In this document: positions 32,661 through 36,590 of the stretch, piece after piece
How positions within the stretch are numbered: the first letter of the stretch is position 1
Layout: each line of letters begins with the position of its first letter
NCBI RefSeq assembly: GCF_000312305.1
Contig: NZ_HE999450.1
Coordinates: 113,283-149,872 of the forward strand
Length of the DNA: 36,590 nucleotides
Direction: 5' to 3'
From: Prevotella conceptionensis 9403948
Lineage (GTDB): Bacteria; Bacteroidota; Bacteroidia; Bacteroidales; Bacteroidaceae
Translations under genes and position numbers: made by a program
Notes under the pieces: generated by a model
What the model was told of the DNA's origin: nothing
The model's database searches: none
The model's input: only the letters and a program-made list of their open reading frames with translations

Positions 32661-35202
32661 TTAAAAACGATAGGTTACGTTGAGCATCGCATTGGTGCCC
32701 CAAGCGTAGAACTTTTTGGGGTTACGCGAGAACTTATAGGCACGTGCATTACCCGATGCAGTATAGTCTGAGCGACTTTGTTCGTAGCCACCTGTGACGA
32801 TACGGCTGTTGTTCAGCAGGTTGGTGAACATCAAGTTGATAGACAACTGTCCGTGTTTGAGGTAGAGGCTCTTGCCAATAGAACCATCAAGCATAAAGCC
32901 GCCATTCCCTTTATCTTGCGGAGTGCGCATCACATTGCCTTCGGCGTCTACGTTTCCGCGCTTTTCGCCCACGCTCTTATAGCGATGATAGAGAGAGTAA
33001 CCCAGGTAAATGCGGTCGTAGTAGTTGCCACACAAGTCTACAAACCAGCCTCCCTTGTGGTAGCTAAGTATCAAGCTGCCTGCCGTAAGGGGCGTTCCAG
33101 ACTCGCGCATGTCCTTGTTAAGCAAGATATCGGTTTCGTAAGTGCCTTGTGTAGAGTTCACATAGTTTACGTAAGCATCGTTAATGGTTTTGGCCTCGCT
33201 CATCGTGCCGAGCAGTTTCACGTCGAATGCAGAGTTGATTTTATATTTGAAGGCCGCCTCGACACCATAAAATACTTTCTTTTGGCCTGTTATCGACACG
33301 TATGAGAACGAGTTGATGTCGTCGAAATAAAAGCATTGCCAATCAGAAACGTTGCTCAGATGACTGAAGTAGCCGTTTAGGTTGAGGTGAATACGGCCAG
33401 ATTGGTGCTGAAATCCTAGTTCGGCACTGTAAACGCGCTCGTTTTTAAGGTCTCGCACAAAGTCGTTGTTCAGCTCGGGAGCAACAAACGACACGTAAGG
33501 TGTGGGTGCATTATACTGATAACCTTGGCCCAACTGTAACGTATTGCCGCCGCCCATGCTCCAAATTAGGCTTGCTTTGCCGCCACCTTCAAGAAAACGT
33601 GCCGTTCCGCTTTTGCCATAGGAGCTTTCGGAGAATAGTCCGTTGCGCATTTTGCCGTCGCGTTGCATGCTGACGCCGCCAACTTTACCGGCCAACATCA
33701 GGTTAACACGACCCAACAGCACGTTGTAGCTGGTCCAAGCCATGGCTTTGTTCACCAGCAAATGGTAGTCGTAGCCGAACACATCGCCCTTTCCAACAAG
33801 TGCGTTGGGGTTATTCAGGTCGTATTGTACCTGCGAAGAGTTGGGTGCATACGTACCGATGGCGTAGGTGTTAACGTTGTGATAGGTGGTTGCGCCCAGC
33901 AGATCTTCCATCGTTTGGTAGTGGCGGGCGTTATTGGTGCTGGCGATATAGCCCAAGTTCCAATTTGAAGTCTTGGTAACTTGCATGTTCAGCGTAGATG
34001 CCAGCGAAAGGTTGAGTGCGTCGTTGCGACGAGCTTGGATGAAGTACATGGCATCCACTCCTTGCGCAGCAACGCCTCGGTTGGCTGCATAAAGTCTATC
34101 CCAGTTTACTTGGCGGTTCTCTTTCCTTGCTGTTAGATAGTTGTACGCAGTGTTCCAATCGGCCAACGCTTGGTCGGTTCTTGCCACCTTATTGGTCTCA
34201 TCCCACACATCGTAATAGCTACTGGGCAACATCTTCCAGTAATCGGGTTGTGGATTGTCGCTGTTGTTATAGTTCAGCTTTGTGCTTTTGTACATGCTGT
34301 ATCGCCCGAACAGCGAAGTGGATAGTTTTAAGCCGTCGTCTATCTTCCAGTCCCACGTCATTACGGCCGACGGAGAGAAGTCGTTTACCACGCGCGAGTT
34401 TCTAACTTTCCCGTTTTGATAGCCCCAATAGGGGTTATATTGGTTGTTGTTTGCAATCCAATAGCTTTCGTCGGTGGCCGCTCCTTGCGTTCCACGCTCG
34501 GTGGGATTGCCCCAAGTGCTAAGTGCAAGCGAGTGTTGTGTGCGCGTTCCAAACACTTTTTGCACGCCAAAGAAGTAGGATAGGGCGTTGTAGAAGGTGC
34601 CTTCTACATATCCGCGGTTGGCCCAGCGATAGGTTAGGTTGGCCGAAAAGGCCCAACCACGCTCGCTTAGCCCGCTATTATAGGTGTACATGCCGCGCAA
34701 AGTGTAGTTTCGGTTAGCTCCTCCAAGGGTTAAACGGTGTCCCGCAGGCTGGTTTGCAGGCCGAAAATCGTAGTTGTTAGAGCCACCCATAGCGGGCATG
34801 GCAAACAAATTCGTTTCGAAAGGCAGCGCAAAGTCGGCGTTACGAGTCTGTTGGTTCAGTCCTCCCACGTTCGAGAAACGGAATTGTCCACTCACAACAT
34901 CGTTAATTGGCACACCGTTTACATGAACTTCGTTGTACTTTTTGGTTAAAAGCACGGTATCTGAACCTTACTGGCGAGAAAAGATAACCCACCTGTGAGG
35001 CATAGAGGTTGGATGCCGAATTGATGATAGTTACGTTTTGCGACATGTTATCGTTTTCTCCTAGCTGTGCTTCGGTAAAAGTAAATGCCGACTCGTCTAC
35101 CGTCGTTGGTTGTTGCTGTTTGTCGTCTTTGGGTGTTTGTGCAAAGGCCGCAGGGGCGCAGCACAAGGCAACCAATGCTAATTTCAGCTTTGCTTGCATC
35201 AT
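32661..35202 (-). pseudogene. TonB-dependent receptor broken by a one-base frameshift
   Basis: This is a TonB-dependent outer-membrane receptor of about 846 aa if restored. The first part (from the ATG at 35200-35202) has a signal peptide (MMQAKLKLALVALCCAPAAFAQ) and a plug start ending SPVRFRYRAFNQK. In another frame the protein continues YNEVHVNGVPINDVVSGQFRFSN and runs through a complete barrel to the C-terminal YRF. The frames join exactly at a run of five A on the coding strand (34939-34943). Removing one A restores NQKYNEVHVNG, the expected family sequence. So the gene carries a single inserted A: a real null or phase-variable allele, transcriptional slippage, or a sequencing error. The barrel shows no further damage, which argues for a recent event. 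Confidence 0.88.
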
Positions 35203-35411
35203 AGTCTTGTTCTTTTTGGGTAATGAATATATTCGTTTGCAAAGTAACAAAAATAAATTGAAAAAAAGTTGTTTTTACCCAAAAGATTATGTTCGTTTTA
35301 TCCTTATTCTTGTCCAGCTTACCTTAATCCTGTTGGTAAACATTCTTTACATGTCCGCCTTCTTGCGCTATAACACCGCCGACAACCTTGTTTTAGTGAC
35401 ATAAAAAACAG
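35203..35411. other. Region upstream of TonB receptor
   Basis: The minus strand reads TTACTTTG at 35240-35247, one base from the -7 consensus, a possible promoter for the receptor gene. No open frame in this interval has protein character. Confidence 0.35.
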
Positions 35412-35490
35412 CAATCCCGAACCTGCCGGCAACACAAGGAAAGCCCATTTTGCATGGGGCAACCTTGCGTTGTCGGCAGGTTTGGAATTG
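35412..35490 (-). terminator. Long palindromic terminator after creatininase-family gene
   Basis: Two 28-nt arms (35412-35439 and 35463-35490) pair with four imperfect positions, and an inner CCCAT-TTTGC-ATGGG hairpin caps the stem. On the minus strand the stem is followed by CTGTTTTTTATG, a good T-tract. It lies 85 bp after the creatininase stop. The core GAACCTGCC is shared with other intergenic dyads. Confidence 0.78.
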
Positions 35491-35574
35491 AAAATAAAGC
35501 GACGTGCAGAGGGATGTGCACGTTTTGCACATGACATAAAAGCCTGTTACCAAACTAAGTGGCTAGCTAACTGC

Positions 35575-36357
35575 TCACCAAGCGCCCTTTGTATAGAGGT
35601 CGTCTTCGCCTTTAACGGCAATAAAGTCGGCAAAGAAGTTAACGTAGGCATCGCATACGGCGTTGGCAAAGCGTTTCCCCTTTTCGGCCGTAGACTGTTT
35701 GGGCGAACCGATGCCCGTATCTTTCGACACTTTTCCCCAATTGCGCGGCATCCATACACGACCCTCTTGCAAGGCGTCGATGGCGAAAGTGTTGCTCTTA
35801 CCCTCGCCTGCATCCGCCAGATTCACCAGTTCGGGATGGTAATACATCATCACCGAGGTTTCAATCTCGTCGGCATGGTCGCCCGGATTGTCGAAGAACT
35901 CCTTGGCATTGCGCATCTTAAACCATTCGCTGGCAGCGATAAGGAAGTCGGGATAGCTGGTAAGCAAATCGCGAATCATACTCTTAAAGCTGTTGCCGCC
36001 ATGTCCGTTAACGATAACGAGTTTGCGAAAGCCTTGATGATAGAGCGAGTCTACCATGTCGGTAAGTATGGCTTTCTGCGTTTCGTAACGCGCATGCACG
36101 CAAAAAGGCAACTCCCTTTGACCTGGATTTTGCGAACCCATGCCAACGGGCGGCATCACCATAGCGTGCAACCCGTGCTTGGTAAGCAGGCGTTGGGCGG
36201 CATCAACGGCGATGTCGTGCGACAAGATGCAGTCCGTTAGGTACGGCAAGTGGTAGTTATGCGGCTCGGTTGCTCCCCAAGGCAGCACCACCAGTTGGTA
36301 GTTAATCTGCCTCGTGGTGCCGTAATTGCTCACCGAGAGGTCGACAAGCTTATTCAT
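35575..36357 (-). CDS. Creatininase family amidohydrolase
   Basis: This 260-aa metal-dependent hydrolase of the creatininase family has visible metal-site motifs WGATEPHNYHLPYLTD (Glu31, His36, Asp42), VNGHGGN (117-122) and DHADEIETSVMMYY. Relatives act on creatinine, formamide compounds (MftE, ArfB-like) or other cyclic amides, so the substrate is open. It begins 9 bp after the stop of the AGE-family epimerase gene, so the two are co-transcribed, and a sugar-related substrate is possible. There is no signal peptide. A strong terminator follows. Confidence 0.9.
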   Translation of the reverse strand: MNKLVDLSVSNYGTTRQINYQLVVLPWGATEPHNYHLPYLTDCILSHDIAVDAAQRLLTKHGLHAMVMPPVGMGSQNPGQRELPFCVHARYETQKAILTDMVDSLYHQGFRKLVIVNGHGGNSFKSMIRDLLTSYPDFLIAASEWFKMRNAKEFFDNPGDHADEIETSVMMYYHPELVNLADAGEGKSNTFAIDALQEGRVWMPRNWGKVSKDTGIGSPKQSTAEKGKRFANAVCDAYVNFFADFIAVKGEDDLYTKGAW

Positions 36358-36366
36358 TTGTTGGCG

Positions 36367-36590
36367 TTAGAATTTCGTTTTGAGAATTTCGTTGCACAGC
36401 ATGAACGAGTTGATGAGCATGCGCGGAATGTGGAACGGACCTTTAAACAGATTGCCTTTGGCGGGTTGAGCCACCGTGCCATCGCGATGCAGGTAGCCAT
36501 ACCACTCGCCAAACTCTGGGTCGGGCAAGTGTTTGTAGATCCAATCGTTAATTCGTTTGTGGCGTTCCAAGTACTTTTCGTCGCCCGTAG
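36367..36590 (-). CDS. AGE-family epimerase/isomerase (C-terminal end; start outside window)
   Basis: About 74 residues of the C-terminus of an N-acylglucosamine 2-epimerase-type protein remain. The characteristic WYGYLHRDGTVAQPAKGNLFKGPFHIPRMLI, which forms part of the active site of this alpha-barrel family, is intact. The frame is open through the window edge (TGDEKYLERHKRI), so the TTG at 36570 is not the true start. Family members epimerise or isomerise sugars such as N-acetylglucosamine/mannosamine or cellobiose. The creatininase-family gene follows by 9 bp. Confidence 0.85.
   Translation of the reverse strand, partial: TGDEKYLERHKRINDWIYKHLPDPEFGEWYGYLHRDGTVAQPAKGNLFKGPFHIPRMLINSFMLCNEILKTKF

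Noticed and set aside
34939-34943. Programmed -1 ribosomal frameshift in the TonB receptor
   Set aside because: Restoring the frame requires skipping one base (+1), and TonB receptors are not known to use programmed shifts. Mutation, slippage or sequencing error is more likely.

Overview
The window looks like chromosomal DNA from a Bacteroidales bacterium, most likely Prevotellaceae. The evidence is the TAnnTTTG-type -7 promoter elements in front of many genes, the near absence of Shine-Dalgarno sequences, lineage-typical families (DUF3822 next to rsmD, DUF5689 lipoprotein, TonB-dependent receptors, secreted C1 peptidase), and the many gene-flanking satellites. I see no rRNA, tRNA, CRISPR array, transposase, integrase or phage gene.

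Layout. 1-506: 3' part of a GNAT acetyltransferase. 715-2857 (minus): compact ABC-type ATPase followed by a DUF4435 (TOPRIM-like) protein, an arrangement resembling ATPase/TOPRIM defence pairs such as PARIS. 3071-5151: EamA transporter (+) and ADP-ribosylglycohydrolase (-). 5152-6262: long non-coding region holding dispersed element A. 6263-13233: cysK, secreted C1 peptidase, outer-membrane beta-barrel protein, and a 29-aa membrane peptide/DUF3822/rsmD operon. 13369-20034: RecD-like helicase, histidine phosphatase, DUF308 membrane protein, NAD(P)-binding protein and a membrane-anchored sulfatase-family enzyme. 20267-26598: alaS, MerR regulator, trxB, glutathione peroxidase and a lipoprotein. 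26599-28562: non-coding region with a satellite array and dispersed element B. 28563-35202 (minus): secreted NUC nuclease, rpmE2, two surface lipoproteins (OB-fold-like repeats; DUF5689) and a frameshifted TonB-dependent receptor, together a candidate nucleic-acid acquisition locus. 35575-36590 (minus): creatininase-family protein and the end of an AGE-family epimerase.

The most unusual content is non-coding. Elements A (about 633 bp) and B (about 611 bp) lie 22 kb apart in the same orientation. They differ by many substitutions, yet all seven landmarks compared keep exactly the same spacing, except for one extra 22-bp unit in an internal array of 7 versus 6 units. Both sit directly after an octamer satellite. 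Throughout the window, 3' gene flanks carry 8-bp satellites (AAGGAGTT, AACTYGTS, AAAGGTGA) whose strand follows the gene they trail, so convergent gene pairs are separated by large inverted satellite arrangements. In two genes the stop codon lies inside the satellite.

Several start codons were moved downstream of the longest open frame because a promoter -7 element or a signal peptide shows that the upstream part cannot be, or is unlikely to be, translated.
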